64,000 nucleotides of DNA from an uncultured Pelagibacteraceae bacterium (GTDB lineage: Bacteria > Pseudomonadota > Alphaproteobacteria > Pelagibacterales > Pelagibacteraceae), in the NCBI GenBank assembly GCA_902624885.1, contig CACNZU010000005.1, positions 1 through 64,000 of the forward strand, read 5' to 3'. Positions 52,467 through 62,095 of the stretch are shown here, one piece after another. Both the position numbers and the translations under genes were made by a program. Position 1 is the stretch's first letter. The number at the start of each line of letters is the position of its first letter. The notes under the pieces are model-generated. The model did not search any database and had not been told where the DNA came from. It worked only from the letters and a program-made list of their open reading frames with translations.

Positions 52467-54187
52467 ATATATTTGAAAATTATTTATCGAAAATAAATAA
52501 GGTTATTTTAGATAATAAAGATAATTTAAAGATAATGGTTTTGGAAAATTTAGATAATATAAATTTAGAAGTTCCACCTAATCATTTTAATTATGATTTA
52601 TCTTCAAATGTTTCATTAGTATTAGCCAAAACAAATAGACTTAATCCAATTAATTTAGCAGAGGATATAAAATATTTATTGTTAAAAAAGATTAATCATT
52701 TTGAAAAAATTGATATAGCAGGTCCTGGTTTTCTTAATATAAAACTCTCAAAAAATGGTTTTATTGATAACATTAAAGATATACTCAAAAATAAGGATAA
52801 TTACGGATCAAAAAAATCAAATAAAATTTATAATGTAGAATTTGTTTCAGCCAATCCAACGGGGCCAATGCACGTAGGTCATTGTAGAGGCGCAGTTTTT
52901 GGTGATGTTTTGTCAAATTTATTGTTATTTAATGGAAATAAAGTAATTAAAGAATATTATATAAATGATTACGGCAACCAAATAAGAAATTTTGTAGAGT
53001 CAGTTTATTTAAGAATAAGAGAAATTAAATATAAAGAAGAATTTATTTTAAAAGAAAATTTATATCCAGGTGAATATATTAAGGAAATTGCAAATAATAT
53101 AATAAAAAAAAATAAGAATATTAATGTTGAAAATTTAAATAATTCATTCGATGAATTAAAAAAGCTTTCTTTGCAAGGATCAATGAATTTAATTAAAGAA
53201 GATCTTAAAAAACTAGGAATACAACATGATAATTTTTTCTCTGAAACCGAGCTTATAAAGAAAGATTTAGTAAACAAAACAATAAAGCATTTACAAAATA
53301 AAAATTTGGTAGAAGAAGGCTATTTAGATCCTCCTAAAGGCGAGAGGTCAAAAAACTGGAAAAAAATAAAAAGACTTATATTCAAATCAACAGAATTTGG
53401 AGATGATACAAATAGAGCATTGCAAAAAGATGATGGATCATGGACTTACTTTGCAAACGATGTTGCTTACCACTCTGATAAAATTAGTAGAAAATATAAT
53501 GCTTTGATAAATATTCTTGGAGCTGATCACACAGGTTATATTAAAAGAATTAGCGCTGCAGTATCAGCACTTTCTGATAAAAAAGTGAAGTTGTATTGTA
53601 AAGTTTGCCAACTGGTTAAACTTTATAAGAATGGACAACCCTTTAAGATGTCAAAAAGAGCGGGTGATTTTATCTCTGCTCAAGATTTACTTAATGAAGT
53701 CAATAAAGACTCAATAAGGTTTATGATGTTAAATAGAAGCAATGATGTAGAATTAGATTTTGATTTTGAAAAAATAAAAGAGAAAACCAAAGATAATCCT
53801 GTTTTCTATGTTCAATATGCATATGCAAGAATAAACTCAATTTTAAGAACACTTAAAATAAATTTTAATAATCGAATTACAGTAGACTCTAATACATTTC
53901 AACCCAATGAGTATGAAGTAAAGATACTAAGGAAAGTTTTTGAATGGCCAAAAATAATAGAGTCTGCAGCTTATAAATTAGAACCACATAAAATACCTTT
54001 TTATTTATATGAACTATCAACTCTGTTTCACTCTTATTGGAGCAAAGGAAATGAAGACAGTAAATTTAGATTTATACAAGATGGAAAAATTAAAAAAAAT
54101 GATTCTTTAACTTATATCTACCTTGTTGCAATAGTAATTAAAAATGGGATGAATATACTTGGAGTGTCACTTCCTAAAAAAATGTAA
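52463..54187 (+). CDS. argS: Arginyl-tRNA synthetase
   Basis: 574 residues, class I. An N-terminal additional domain is followed by SANPTGPMHVGHCRGAVFGD with HVGH as the HIGH motif. FKMSKRAGDFISAQDLL gives the KMSKS equivalent, which many ArgS lack. FVQYAYARINSILRTL (here FYVQYAYARINSILRTL) is the conserved anticodon-domain start. The stop shares a base with the next small gene. It charges tRNA-Arg, one of which is encoded at 34763. Confidence 0.96.
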   Translation: MNIFENYLSKINKVILDNKDNLKIMVLENLDNINLEVPPNHFNYDLSSNVSLVLAKTNRLNPINLAEDIKYLLLKKINHFEKIDIAGPGFLNIKLSKNGFIDNIKDILKNKDNYGSKKSNKIYNVEFVSANPTGPMHVGHCRGAVFGDVLSNLLLFNGNKVIKEYYINDYGNQIRNFVESVYLRIREIKYKEEFILKENLYPGEYIKEIANNIIKKNKNINVENLNNSFDELKKLSLQGSMNLIKEDLKKLGIQHDNFFSETELIKKDLVNKTIKHLQNKNLVEEGYLDPPKGERSKNWKKIKRLIFKSTEFGDDTNRALQKDDGSWTYFANDVAYHSDKISRKYNALINILGADHTGYIKRISAAVSALSDKKVKLYCKVCQLVKLYKNGQPFKMSKRAGDFISAQDLLNEVNKDSIRFMMLNRSNDVELDFDFEKIKEKTKDNPVFYVQYAYARINSILRTLKINFNNRITVDSNTFQPNEYEVKILRKVFEWPKIIESAAYKLEPHKIPFYLYELSTLFHSYWSKGNEDSKFRFIQDGKIKKNDSLTYIYLVAIVIKNGMNILGVSLPKKM

Positions 54188-54450
54188 TGTTTAAAATTAT
54201 AAATATTTTAATGTCTTTCTTAGTGATTTTTTTTGTTTTTAAAGTTTTTAGTTTTTATTCTTCTAACAAAAATATTAGTTTTAAAAATTATAATCGTTCA
54301 AACATTGATTTAATCCTTAAAGAAAAAATCAAGGATTTACCTAGTTTAGCAAATGATACAAGTAATATAATAGAATTTAATGACTCTTTCGATGAGGAAG
54401 ACAATAATTATAAAAAAAGAAGTTTTTGGGATTTGCTGAATAAAAAATGA
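54187..54450 (+). CDS. Small membrane-anchored protein at the SPOR-protein position
   Basis: 87 residues: N-terminal membrane helix (INILMSFLVIFFVFKVFSFY) and then a polar acidic tail ending SFWDLLNKK. In other alphaproteobacteria a SPOR-domain peptidoglycan-binding protein gene lies between argS and nagZ. Here only an anchor and linker remain, without a SPOR domain, so it may be a reduced descendant or an unrelated replacement. It overlaps both neighbours by one to four bases. Confidence 0.68.
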   Translation: MFKIINILMSFLVIFFVFKVFSFYSSNKNISFKNYNRSNIDLILKEKIKDLPSLANDTSNIIEFNDSFDEEDNNYKKRSFWDLLNKK

Positions 54451-55391
54451 AATGTAAAGCTTTAATAATAAGTTTAAGTGGCACAGAACTTACTAAAATG
54501 GAAAAGATACTCTTATCTAAGGAAAAACCTTGGGGAGTTATATTGTTTAAAAGAAATTTAAAATCTTTTAATCAAATAAAGAATCTAACATCAAAAATAA
54601 GAAAATTGACAAAAAATAAAAAATTTCCAATCATCATTGACGAAGAGGGGGAAAACGTATCAAGGTTAAAAAATATTATAAAACATAATATATCAGCAAA
54701 CTTTTTTGGAAAATTATACAAAGAGAATAGAACTTTTTGTTTAAAGCTTTTCAAACATTATATTTTTTCAATCAGTAAGATGCTAAAAAACCTTGGTATT
54801 AATATAAATACAATCCCTGTACTTGATGTATTAAGAAATAATACTAATAGAGTCATTGGAAATCGAAGTTTTTCAAAAAATAAAAAAATTGTAAAAGAAC
54901 TTGGAGCTTTAACGGTTGAATATTTGCGATTAAATAAAATTTCTGGGGTAATAAAACATATTCCTGGACATGGAGCATCTGTATCAGATAGTCATAAAAA
55001 ACTTCCTAGAATTTCACTTAGCTTTAAAAAATTAAATAAAACAGATTTTTATCCTTTTAAGCAATCCAAAGCAAAATTTGCTATGACTGCTCACATTCTA
55101 TACTCAAAACTAGATAATAAATACCCTGTTACACACTCAAAAAAAATAATTAAAAATATTATTAGAAAAAAATTAAAATTTAGAGGAATATTAATTTCAG
55201 ATGATATCTCAATGAAAGCTTTGAAATATGATTTGATTGCTAATGCAAAAAAATCTTTAGATGCTGGATGTAATCTTGCTTTATATTGTGCTGGAAATAT
55301 TAATGACAACCTAAAATTGATTAAATCTTTGCCATATATCGATAATTTTACCTTTAAAAAAACTTCAGAATTTTATAAATTTTTAAGGTAA
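54447..55391 (+). CDS. nagZ: Beta-N-acetylhexosaminidase, glycoside hydrolase family 3
   Basis: 314 residues. Cytosolic enzyme of muropeptide recycling. IIDEEGENVSRL is the usual substrate-site IDQEGGRVxRL with Gln and Gly changed. INTIPVLDV, VIGNRSF, GVIKHIPGHGASVSDSHKKLP (catalytic His loop) and ILISDDISMKAL (the nucleophile Asp) follow. The EEGE variation is unusual but within the active-site entrance. It starts inside the upstream small gene by four bases. Confidence 0.92.
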   Translation: MKCKALIISLSGTELTKMEKILLSKEKPWGVILFKRNLKSFNQIKNLTSKIRKLTKNKKFPIIIDEEGENVSRLKNIIKHNISANFFGKLYKENRTFCLKLFKHYIFSISKMLKNLGININTIPVLDVLRNNTNRVIGNRSFSKNKKIVKELGALTVEYLRLNKISGVIKHIPGHGASVSDSHKKLPRISLSFKKLNKTDFYPFKQSKAKFAMTAHILYSKLDNKYPVTHSKKIIKNIIRKKLKFRGILISDDISMKALKYDLIANAKKSLDAGCNLALYCAGNINDNLKLIKSLPYIDNFTFKKTSEFYKFLR

Positions 55392-55399
55392 AATTAACA

Positions 55400-56134
55400 A
55401 TGGAATCAAAAAACTTGAATCAGATTTCAATTGATATACCAAATTATAATGGTCCTTTAGAAATTCTTCTTGGATTGGCAAAAACTCAAAAAGTAGATTT
55501 AGCTGAAATTTCTATTACAAAACTAGCTGATCAATTTCTTGAGTTTATTAAGAAACATGAGGATTTAAACCTAGAAACCGCTTCAGAATTTTTATTAATG
55601 GCAACTTGGTTAGCATATCTGAAATCTAAGTTATTACTTCCTGAAAGTGAAGATGATGACTTTAAAGCTTTTGAGGTAGCAGAAAAATTGAAGCTTCAAT
55701 TAAAAAAATTAGAACTTATTCGTATTTTATCAGATCAAATGTTAAAAAAAAAAAGATTAGGGGTTCATATTTTTTTAAGAGGTATGAAAGGGGGCATAAG
55801 ATCCATTAATACCCCAATGTACGATGTTTCTCTGTATGAGTTATTAAAAACTTACTCTAATATACAAATGCAAAAAACTTATCAAAGTATAAGCATCCCC
55901 AAACTTCCTGTTTTTACTTCTGAAGAGGGAATAAAACAAATCAAAAGTAATTTAGACAAAATTACTGAATGGAAAAATATCGTTGAATTAATTCCAAAAT
56001 TTTACTTAGAAAAAAAAATGAAAAAAACAGGAATTGCCGGATTATTTGCTGCTAGTCTTGAATTAACAAAAGAAGGAATAATTTCGATTTCTCAAAATAA
56101 GCAATTTCATAAATTATTAATAAAAAAAATGTAA
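55400..56134 (+). CDS. scpA: Segregation and condensation protein A
   Basis: 244 residues. The N-terminal block YNGPLEILLGLAKTQKVDLAEISITKLADQFLEFI and the helix ATWLAYLKSKLLLPE are diagnostic for ScpA kleisin. The C-terminal winged helix ends with GIISISQNKQFHKLLI. With ScpB and SMC it compacts the chromosome. The following scpB starts one base after its stop. Confidence 0.95.
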   Translation: MESKNLNQISIDIPNYNGPLEILLGLAKTQKVDLAEISITKLADQFLEFIKKHEDLNLETASEFLLMATWLAYLKSKLLLPESEDDDFKAFEVAEKLKLQLKKLELIRILSDQMLKKKRLGVHIFLRGMKGGIRSINTPMYDVSLYELLKTYSNIQMQKTYQSISIPKLPVFTSEEGIKQIKSNLDKITEWKNIVELIPKFYLEKKMKKTGIAGLFAASLELTKEGIISISQNKQFHKLLIKKM

Positions 56135-56821
56135 ATGAAGAATAAAAAAAAAGATAATATAATTGATTTTCCATCTTCTCCTACAAAGATTGAAAGACAA
56201 GTTGAAGCAATCCTTTTTGCTGCCTCAGAACCTCTTGATCTAGAAACTATTGAAAAGCGAATACAAACAACTACAAATTTGAAAAAGATATTAGAAAATC
56301 TTCAAACAATATATAAAAAAAGAGGTATTAATTTAGTATGTATAAAAAATAAGTGGTCTTTTAGAACCGCTGAAGATTTATCAAAATTAATGTCATTGCA
56401 AAAATCAACACAAAAAAAATTATCAAAAGCTACAATAGAAACATTATCAATTATTGTATACCATCAACCAGTTACAAGGTCTGAAATTGAAGAAATTAGA
56501 GGAGTAACTTTTGCTTCTAATACTCTTGAAATTTTACTTGAATTAGACTGGGTCAGACCGGCTGGGCGTAAAGATGTCCCTGGTAAACCAATTCAGTATG
56601 CTACAACAGAAAATTTTTTAAATCATTTTAATATTCAAAAATTATCTGATTTACCTACTATAGATGAACTCGGGTCTGCCGGTTTAATAGATACATCTAG
56701 TATAGATAAATCTATTTTTGGCACAGGAAAATTCTTCAAAGAACAGTCAATATCTGAAAAACAGAATATTTATGAGGAAATTGATGAAGCTATAAAAAAA
56801 GCTCCTGAGGAGGAAAAATAA
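56135..56821 (+). CDS. scpB: Segregation and condensation protein B
   Basis: 228 residues with two winged-helix domains: ERQVEAILFAASEPLDLETIEKRI at the start and LSKATIETLSIIVYHQPVTRSEIEEIRGV, TLEILLELDWVRPAGRKDVPGKPIQYATT in the middle, which is the ScpB hallmark. A flexible acidic tail follows. Partner of ScpA and SMC. Confidence 0.95.
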   Translation: MKNKKKDNIIDFPSSPTKIERQVEAILFAASEPLDLETIEKRIQTTTNLKKILENLQTIYKKRGINLVCIKNKWSFRTAEDLSKLMSLQKSTQKKLSKATIETLSIIVYHQPVTRSEIEEIRGVTFASNTLEILLELDWVRPAGRKDVPGKPIQYATTENFLNHFNIQKLSDLPTIDELGSAGLIDTSSIDKSIFGTGKFFKEQSISEKQNIYEEIDEAIKKAPEEEK

Positions 56822-56849
56822 AGATATTTATTTAAGCCTTTTTATTGTA

Positions 56850-56855
56850 TATAAT
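56850..56855 (+). promoter_or_regulatory. Candidate -10 element for tatABC
   Basis: A perfect TATAAT sits seven bases before the tatA ATG in the 41-base gap after scpB. The position would make a leaderless or near-leaderless transcript. The -35 region (TTTATT at 17-base spacing) is weak. Low confidence because the region is A/T-rich. Confidence 0.3.
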
Positions 56856-56862
56856 TTAAAAT

Positions 56863-57060
56863 ATGGGAATTAGTTTCTGGCAAATAGCAATAGTAGTAGT
56901 GCTTGTTGTTCTACTTTTTGGTAGAGGAAAAATATCTAGTTTGATGGGTGATGTTGCAAAAGGTATCAAAAGTTTTAAAAAAGGGATGTCCGATGATACA
57001 TCAACAAACAATCAAGATGATAATTCTAAGTCAGACAATTCTGACTCTGAAAATAAATAA
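56863..57060 (+). CDS. tatA: Twin-arginine translocase subunit TatA
   Basis: 65 residues: short N-terminal membrane helix ([19 protein letters not shown]) with the FGRGK hinge, amphipathic helix ([16 protein letters not shown]) and acidic, disordered tail. This is the TatA/E pattern. TatA oligomers form the pore for folded proteins. First of tatABC. Confidence 0.95.
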   Translation: MGISFWQIAIVVVLVVLLFGRGKISSLMGDVAKGIKSFKKGMSDDTSTNNQDDNSKSDNSDSENK

Positions 57061-57065
57061 TCAAA

Positions 57066-57302
57066 ATGCCTCAAATTGGATGGTTAGAGATTTTATCAGT
57101 AGTAATTATTGCAATTTTAGTTTTAGGCCCTAAGGAATTTCCTATTGCGTTAAAAAAAATTGGTTCATATATAGGAAAAGCAAAAAATACATTAAGTAGT
57201 TTTCAAAAAGAGGTATCTTCAGTCACTAAAGATGTTGATTTAGAGGAAGAGATCTCAACTACAGATAAAAAAACCCAAAAAAACACTGAAAAAAATGGCT
57301 GA
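57066..57302 (+). CDS. tatB: Twin-arginine translocase subunit TatB
   Basis: 78 residues. MPQIGWLEILSVVIIAILVLGPKEFPIAL is a TatB N-terminus, with the GPKxxP hinge and the polar residue early in the helix. An amphipathic helix follows. Much shorter than the 150-170 of typical TatB, so the C-terminal tail is reduced. The end overlaps tatC by eight bases. Confidence 0.93.
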   Translation: MPQIGWLEILSVVIIAILVLGPKEFPIALKKIGSYIGKAKNTLSSFQKEVSSVTKDVDLEEEISTTDKKTQKNTEKNG

Positions 57303-58062
57303 GAATAATTCATTCACTAGCCATTTTGTTGAATTACGAACAAGACTTCTACACTCTTTAATATTTATTTTAATAGTATTCATAGTTTCTTATATTTTTG
57401 CAGAAGAAATTTATAATTTTTTGGTGGAACCTTATGCCAACGCTGTTAAAGATGGGACAACATCAAGACGTCTTATTTTTACAGCTTTACACGAAACATT
57501 TATCACTTATATTAAAGTTGCTTTTTTTTCTGCCATCTTTTTAGGTAGCCCAATATTATTAATTCAAGTATATAAATTTATTGCTCCTGGGCTTTATAAA
57601 AATGAAAAAAAAGCAATTTTACCTTATTTAATATCAACACCTGTACTTTTTTTACTAGGCGGACTCCTCGTATATTATTTAGTTATGCCATTAGCAATAA
57701 AGTTTTTTTTATCGTTTGAAACTTTGGGGTCAAATACAACATTACCCATACAACTTGAGGCTAAAGTGAATGAATATCTCTCCTTGATTATGAGATTAAT
57801 TTTTGCCTTCGGTATAAGTTTTCAACTTCCAATTCTATTAAATTTATTAGCACGAGTAGGTGTTGTTAACTCTGAATATTTAAAATCAAGAAGAAGGTAC
57901 GTAATTGTCATCATCTTTGCTTTTGCTGCTATTTTAACTCCCCCTGACCCTATTACACAAGTTGGACTAGCAATACCTTTACTATTACTTTATGAAGTAT
58001 CCATATTCACAGTAAGATTTATTGAGAAAAAAAAAGTAAGTGAAAATTTAGAAGATGCATAA
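57295..58062 (+). CDS. tatC: Twin-arginine translocase subunit TatC
   Basis: 255 residues with six membrane helices. The N-terminal FTSHFVELRTRLLHSLIF carries the conserved HxxELRxR signal-peptide-binding segment, and VYKFIAPGLYKNEKKAI the conserved cytosolic loop. FAFAAILTPPDPITQVGLAIPLLLLYE is the C-terminal hallmark. It overlaps serS by eight bases. Confidence 0.96.
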   Translation: MAENNSFTSHFVELRTRLLHSLIFILIVFIVSYIFAEEIYNFLVEPYANAVKDGTTSRRLIFTALHETFITYIKVAFFSAIFLGSPILLIQVYKFIAPGLYKNEKKAILPYLISTPVLFLLGGLLVYYLVMPLAIKFFLSFETLGSNTTLPIQLEAKVNEYLSLIMRLIFAFGISFQLPILLNLLARVGVVNSEYLKSRRRYVIVIIFAFAAILTPPDPITQVGLAIPLLLLYEVSIFTVRFIEKKKVSENLEDA

Positions 58063-59302
58063 TATTAAATTATTAAGAGAAAATATAAAAGACTTTAAGA
58101 AAAAACTTTCAAATAGAAATTTTGATTTTAATGAAAAAGAATTTGAAGATTTAGATAAGGATAATAGAAAATTAATTAGTCAAAAAGAAAAACTCGAACA
58201 AGAAAAAAAAATATTATCTAAATCTAAGGATAAATCAAATTTTGAAAAGTCTAAAAAGATATCAGAAGAGATTACTAAGTTATCCAATGAACAGATCATA
58301 ATTCAAAATAAAATTAATAAAATATTACATTTTCTTCCAAATTTAGCTTTAGACGATGTGCCAGTTGGTAAAGATGAAAAAACAAACAAATTAATAGAAC
58401 AATTCGGTAGTATAAAGAAATTTAATTTTAAACCCAAATCTCATATCGACCTAGGTTTAAAAAATAAACAGATAGATTTTGATACTTCAATAAAGTTATC
58501 TGGCTCAAGGTTTGTTGTGCTAAGAGATAAGATAGCGCTTCTGGAAAGAGCATTAATAAATTTTATGTTGGACATTCACACAACTGAATTTGATTATACT
58601 GAAATTTCTCCACCATTAATAGTAAACGAAGATGTCATGTTTGGAACTGGACAAATTCCAAAATTTGAAGATGATCAATTTGAAATAAAGTTTGAAAACT
58701 CAGAACAAAGAAAATTTTTAATTCCAACAGCTGAAGTTTCATTAACAAATTTAATAAGAAAATCATTAATTAAAAAAGAGGATTTACCACAGAGATTTGT
58801 AGCATCTACGCCCTGTTTTCGTAAAGAGGCAGGAAGTTACGGTAAAGATACAAAGGGTATGATTAGACAGCATCAATTTTATAAAGTTGAATTAGTAAGT
58901 ATAGTTGAACCAAAAAATTGTAATTCTGAACTTGATAGGATGTTAAATTGTGCAACAAGCATTTTAAAAAAACTTTCAATACCATTCCAAACCATTTTAT
59001 TATCTACCGGTGATATGGGATTTAGTGCTGAAAAAACATTAGATATTGAGGTTTGGATTCCATCTGAAAATAAATTTAGAGAAATTTCAAGCTGTTCGTC
59101 ATGTGGTTCGTTTCAAGCTAGACGGATGAACGCTAAGTATAAAACAGAGAAAGGCAATGAATTTGTAGCTACCTTAAATGGCTCCGGTTTAGCTGTTGGA
59201 AGACTAATTATAGCTTTATTAGAAAATAATCAAAATGAAGACGGTTCTGTTACGATTCCGAATGTATTAAAAAAATACATGAATAATTTGGATAAAATTT
59301 GA
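58055..59302 (+). CDS. serS: Seryl-tRNA synthetase
   Basis: 415 residues, class II. N-terminal antiparallel coiled-coil arm (about 30-100, lysine/glutamate rich) and the catalytic core with motif 2 FRKEAGSYGKDTKGMIRQHQFYKVE and motif 3 GSGLAVGRLIIALLEN. ISSCSSCGSFQARRMN is conserved. Length is normal. It is the last gene of the tat cluster. Confidence 0.96.
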   Translation: MHNIKLLRENIKDFKKKLSNRNFDFNEKEFEDLDKDNRKLISQKEKLEQEKKILSKSKDKSNFEKSKKISEEITKLSNEQIIIQNKINKILHFLPNLALDDVPVGKDEKTNKLIEQFGSIKKFNFKPKSHIDLGLKNKQIDFDTSIKLSGSRFVVLRDKIALLERALINFMLDIHTTEFDYTEISPPLIVNEDVMFGTGQIPKFEDDQFEIKFENSEQRKFLIPTAEVSLTNLIRKSLIKKEDLPQRFVASTPCFRKEAGSYGKDTKGMIRQHQFYKVELVSIVEPKNCNSELDRMLNCATSILKKLSIPFQTILLSTGDMGFSAEKTLDIEVWIPSENKFREISSCSSCGSFQARRMNAKYKTEKGNEFVATLNGSGLAVGRLIIALLENNQNEDGSVTIPNVLKKYMNNLDKI

Positions 59303-59350
59303 TTAAAATTTAACTTGTTAATTTAAAGCATTTATTATAATTATTTCTGC

Positions 59351-59635
59351 ATGAGTGGACAAGGAATAGCGCAGTTTATACCTTTAATTTTAATATTTGT
59401 AATTTTTTACTTTTTTTTAATAAGACCCCAGCAGAAGAGGGTAAAAGATCATAAAGCTATGGTTGAATCCCTAAAGAGAGGAGATGAGGTAATAACATCA
59501 GGCGGTATTATTGGTATTGTCGATCGTGTTATGGAAGACGACAGAATTGAAGTGACAATAGGCGAGGGTACGAAAGTTCAGATTATACGATCAACAATCA
59601 CAAGTTTGTTAAAAAAAGAAGAAGTAAAAAAATAA
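59351..59635 (+). CDS. yajC: Sec translocon accessory protein YajC
   Basis: 94 residues: one membrane helix (FIPLILIFVIFYFFLIRPQQKR) followed by KMVESLKRGDEVITSGGIIG-type block (here AMVESLKRGDEVITSGGIIGIVDRV). This is the YajC signature. A TATAAT (59336-59341) lies ten bases before the ATG, a possible promoter giving a near-leaderless mRNA. It precedes secD by nine bases. Confidence 0.95.
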   Translation: MSGQGIAQFIPLILIFVIFYFFLIRPQQKRVKDHKAMVESLKRGDEVITSGGIIGIVDRVMEDDRIEVTIGEGTKVQIIRSTITSLLKKEEVKK

Positions 59636-59644
59636 TTCTTTTTT

Positions 59645-61189
59645 GTGTTAAATTTTTCTAAAATAAACATTCTTATAATCTATTTTATATTTTTTATTGT
59701 TTCTATATTTTCCTTTTTAAATTTTCAAAATAAAAACAATCCAATATTGGACAAGAAAGTTAATCTTGGTTTAGATTTACAAGGAGGATCATATCTTTTA
59801 TTAGAGATAAATTCTGACTCTCTTGTAGAGGAAAAAATTCAATCCAAAGTAATACCTATAAAAAAATTACTCAAAGAAAATAATATTAAATTCAATAATT
59901 TCAAAATAAAGAATACATCATTAAATTTTACAGTTGATGATTTAGATAAATTTGAATTAGTTTTTTTTTCAAAAAAAAATAATTTAGTAAACCCATATAT
60001 TGATAATTATAGGTCTCATGAGTTAGATTTCAGGAAATTAAATGAAAATTTTATAGAAGTAAATTTTTCAAAATTTGGATTGTTAACTATCAATAATGCT
60101 GCATTAAAACAATCAATTGAAATTGTTAGACGAAGAATTGATGATGTGGGTACAAAGGAACCAACTATTCTTCAGAGAGGTGAAAAAAGAATACTAGTTG
60201 AATTACCGGGCTTAAAGGATCCTGAGAGGATTAAAAAGCTTTTAGGCAAAACTGCTCAATTAAATTTCAGATTAGTCCACGATAATTCAGAATTTGGAAC
60301 CGATGAACTAATCTCTGAAACTGGTGAAAAATTAAAAATAAGTAAAAGAATTGTAATGAGCGGAGATAACTTAGTTGATGCACAACCAAGTATCCAAAAT
60401 CAACAAAATGAGCCAACTGTTTCATTTACTTTAGATAGATTGGGAGCGCAAAAATTTGGGAGGGCAACAACTGACAATGTTGGAAAAAGATTAGCAATAG
60501 TTTTAGATGGAAAAATCATCAGTGCACCTAACATAAACGAGCCAATTACCTCTGGGAATGGTGTTATTTCAGGAAATTTTTCTTTTCAAGAGGCAACAGA
60601 TCTATCTCTATTACTGAGATCGGGTGCTTTACCAACCCCACTCGACGTAGTTGAAGAAAGAACCGTAGGACCAGATTTGGGAGAAGACTCGATAAAATCA
60701 GGGATTACTTCATTAATTGTAGGATTTATTTTAGTAATTTTATTTATGTTTTATAAATATAAAATATTTGGATTAATTGCTAATACAGCTCTAATTGCAA
60801 ATTTGTTAATGTTGGTAGGTGTATTAACAATTTTAGAAGCAACATTAACTTTACCTGGTATCGCGGGAATTATCTTAACTGTAGGCATGGCCGTGGATGC
60901 TAATGTTTTAATATTTGAGAGAATCAAAGAGGAATTAAAAACCGAAAAATCAATCATTCACGCTTTTGACACAGGATATTCAAAGGCAAAAATTACTGTA
61001 TTAGATGCAAATATTACCACTTTAATTGCCGCTGTTATATTATTTGCTTTTGGATCAGGCCCAGTAAAAGGATTTGCTATTACATTAGGGATAGGAATTA
61101 TCACTACGCTTTTTACTGCTTACTTTTTAGCAAGACATTTAACTTCATTAATAGTTTTAAGAAATACTAATAAAGAAATAAAAATCTAA
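59645..61189 (+). CDS. secD: Protein translocase subunit SecD
   Basis: 514 residues from a GTG start, the only frame-compatible start near yajC that keeps the first helix. LGLDLQGGSYLLLEI is the D1 motif, followed by the large periplasmic domain (IVRRRIDDVGTKEPTILQRGEKRILVELPG) and six helices with VGPDLGEDSIKSG and GMAVDANVLIFERIKEEL. The stop overlaps the secF ATG by one base. SecDF uses the proton gradient to pull exported proteins. Confidence 0.96.
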   Translation: MLNFSKINILIIYFIFFIVSIFSFLNFQNKNNPILDKKVNLGLDLQGGSYLLLEINSDSLVEEKIQSKVIPIKKLLKENNIKFNNFKIKNTSLNFTVDDLDKFELVFFSKKNNLVNPYIDNYRSHELDFRKLNENFIEVNFSKFGLLTINNAALKQSIEIVRRRIDDVGTKEPTILQRGEKRILVELPGLKDPERIKKLLGKTAQLNFRLVHDNSEFGTDELISETGEKLKISKRIVMSGDNLVDAQPSIQNQQNEPTVSFTLDRLGAQKFGRATTDNVGKRLAIVLDGKIISAPNINEPITSGNGVISGNFSFQEATDLSLLLRSGALPTPLDVVEERTVGPDLGEDSIKSGITSLIVGFILVILFMFYKYKIFGLIANTALIANLLMLVGVLTILEATLTLPGIAGIILTVGMAVDANVLIFERIKEELKTEKSIIHAFDTGYSKAKITVLDANITTLIAAVILFAFGSGPVKGFAITLGIGIITTLFTAYFLARHLTSLIVLRNTNKEIKI

Positions 61190-62094
61190 TGATTAGAAAT
61201 ATTAACTTTGTTTCCAAATTTAAAAAAGCAAATTTTATCTCTATAATAATTTTTGTCTTAAGTATAATTCTAATATCTTTTAAAGGTTTAAACTACGGGA
61301 TTGATTTTAAGGGCGGAACTTTAATTGAACTAAGAACTGAAACATCTATAGACACATCTTTAATAAGAGAGTCTTTAAGAACCATGAATTTAGGAGATGT
61401 TAATGTTAAAAAATTCGGAAAAAAAGGTGATTACTTGATAAAAGTAGAGCAAAAAAATTCAAATAATAGCAATCTTATTCCAGAAATTAAAAAGACTTTA
61501 AGCGATTACTTAAATACCGAGGTTGATTTTAGAAGAGTAGAGAACGTGGGTCCAAAAGTAAGCTCTGAATTACTACAATCATCAGTTATTGCAATAACTT
61601 TAGCTTTAGCTGCAATGCTTTTTTATATTTGGGTGAGATTTGAGTGGCAGTTTAGTGTTGGTTCAATAATAGCTCTTTTCCATGATGTCACTATCACCTT
61701 AGGTATCTTCTCATTATTATCATTAGAAATAAATTTATCTATTATAGCTGCTGTTCTCACGATAGTAGGTTACTCCATGAATGATACAGTAGTAATTTAT
61801 GATCGAATTAGAGAAAATTTATTAAAATATAATAAAATAAGCATAAGTGACATTGCAAATTTATCAATTAATGAAACCTTAGCTAGAACGATTATAACCT
61901 CTGTAACTACTTTACTGGCATTATTTTCAATATACATTTTAGGCGGAGAAATCCTAAGAGGTTTTTCTTTTGCTATGATATTAGGAGTAATAATCGGAAC
62001 CTATTCCTCAATATTTGTTGCTTCTCCAATACTTAAATTTTTTAAAGTTAGTTATAAAACTTTAGAAAAAGAAGAAGAAAAAATTATTCCTTAA
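61189..62094 (+). CDS. secF: Protein translocase subunit SecF
   Basis: 301 residues. LNYGIDFKGGTLIELR near residue 33 is the SecF counterpart of D1. VENVGPKVSSELLQSS, YIWVRFEWQFSVGSIIALFHDV and GYSMNDTVVIYDRIREN are conserved. Six helices. Ends one base before the convergent PuuD-like gene. Confidence 0.96.
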   Translation: MIRNINFVSKFKKANFISIIIFVLSIILISFKGLNYGIDFKGGTLIELRTETSIDTSLIRESLRTMNLGDVNVKKFGKKGDYLIKVEQKNSNNSNLIPEIKKTLSDYLNTEVDFRRVENVGPKVSSELLQSSVIAITLALAAMLFYIWVRFEWQFSVGSIIALFHDVTITLGIFSLLSLEINLSIIAAVLTIVGYSMNDTVVIYDRIRENLLKYNKISISDIANLSINETLARTIITSVTTLLALFSIYILGGEILRGFSFAMILGVIIGTYSSIFVASPILKFFKVSYKTLEKEEEKIIP

Positions 62095-62095
62095 A

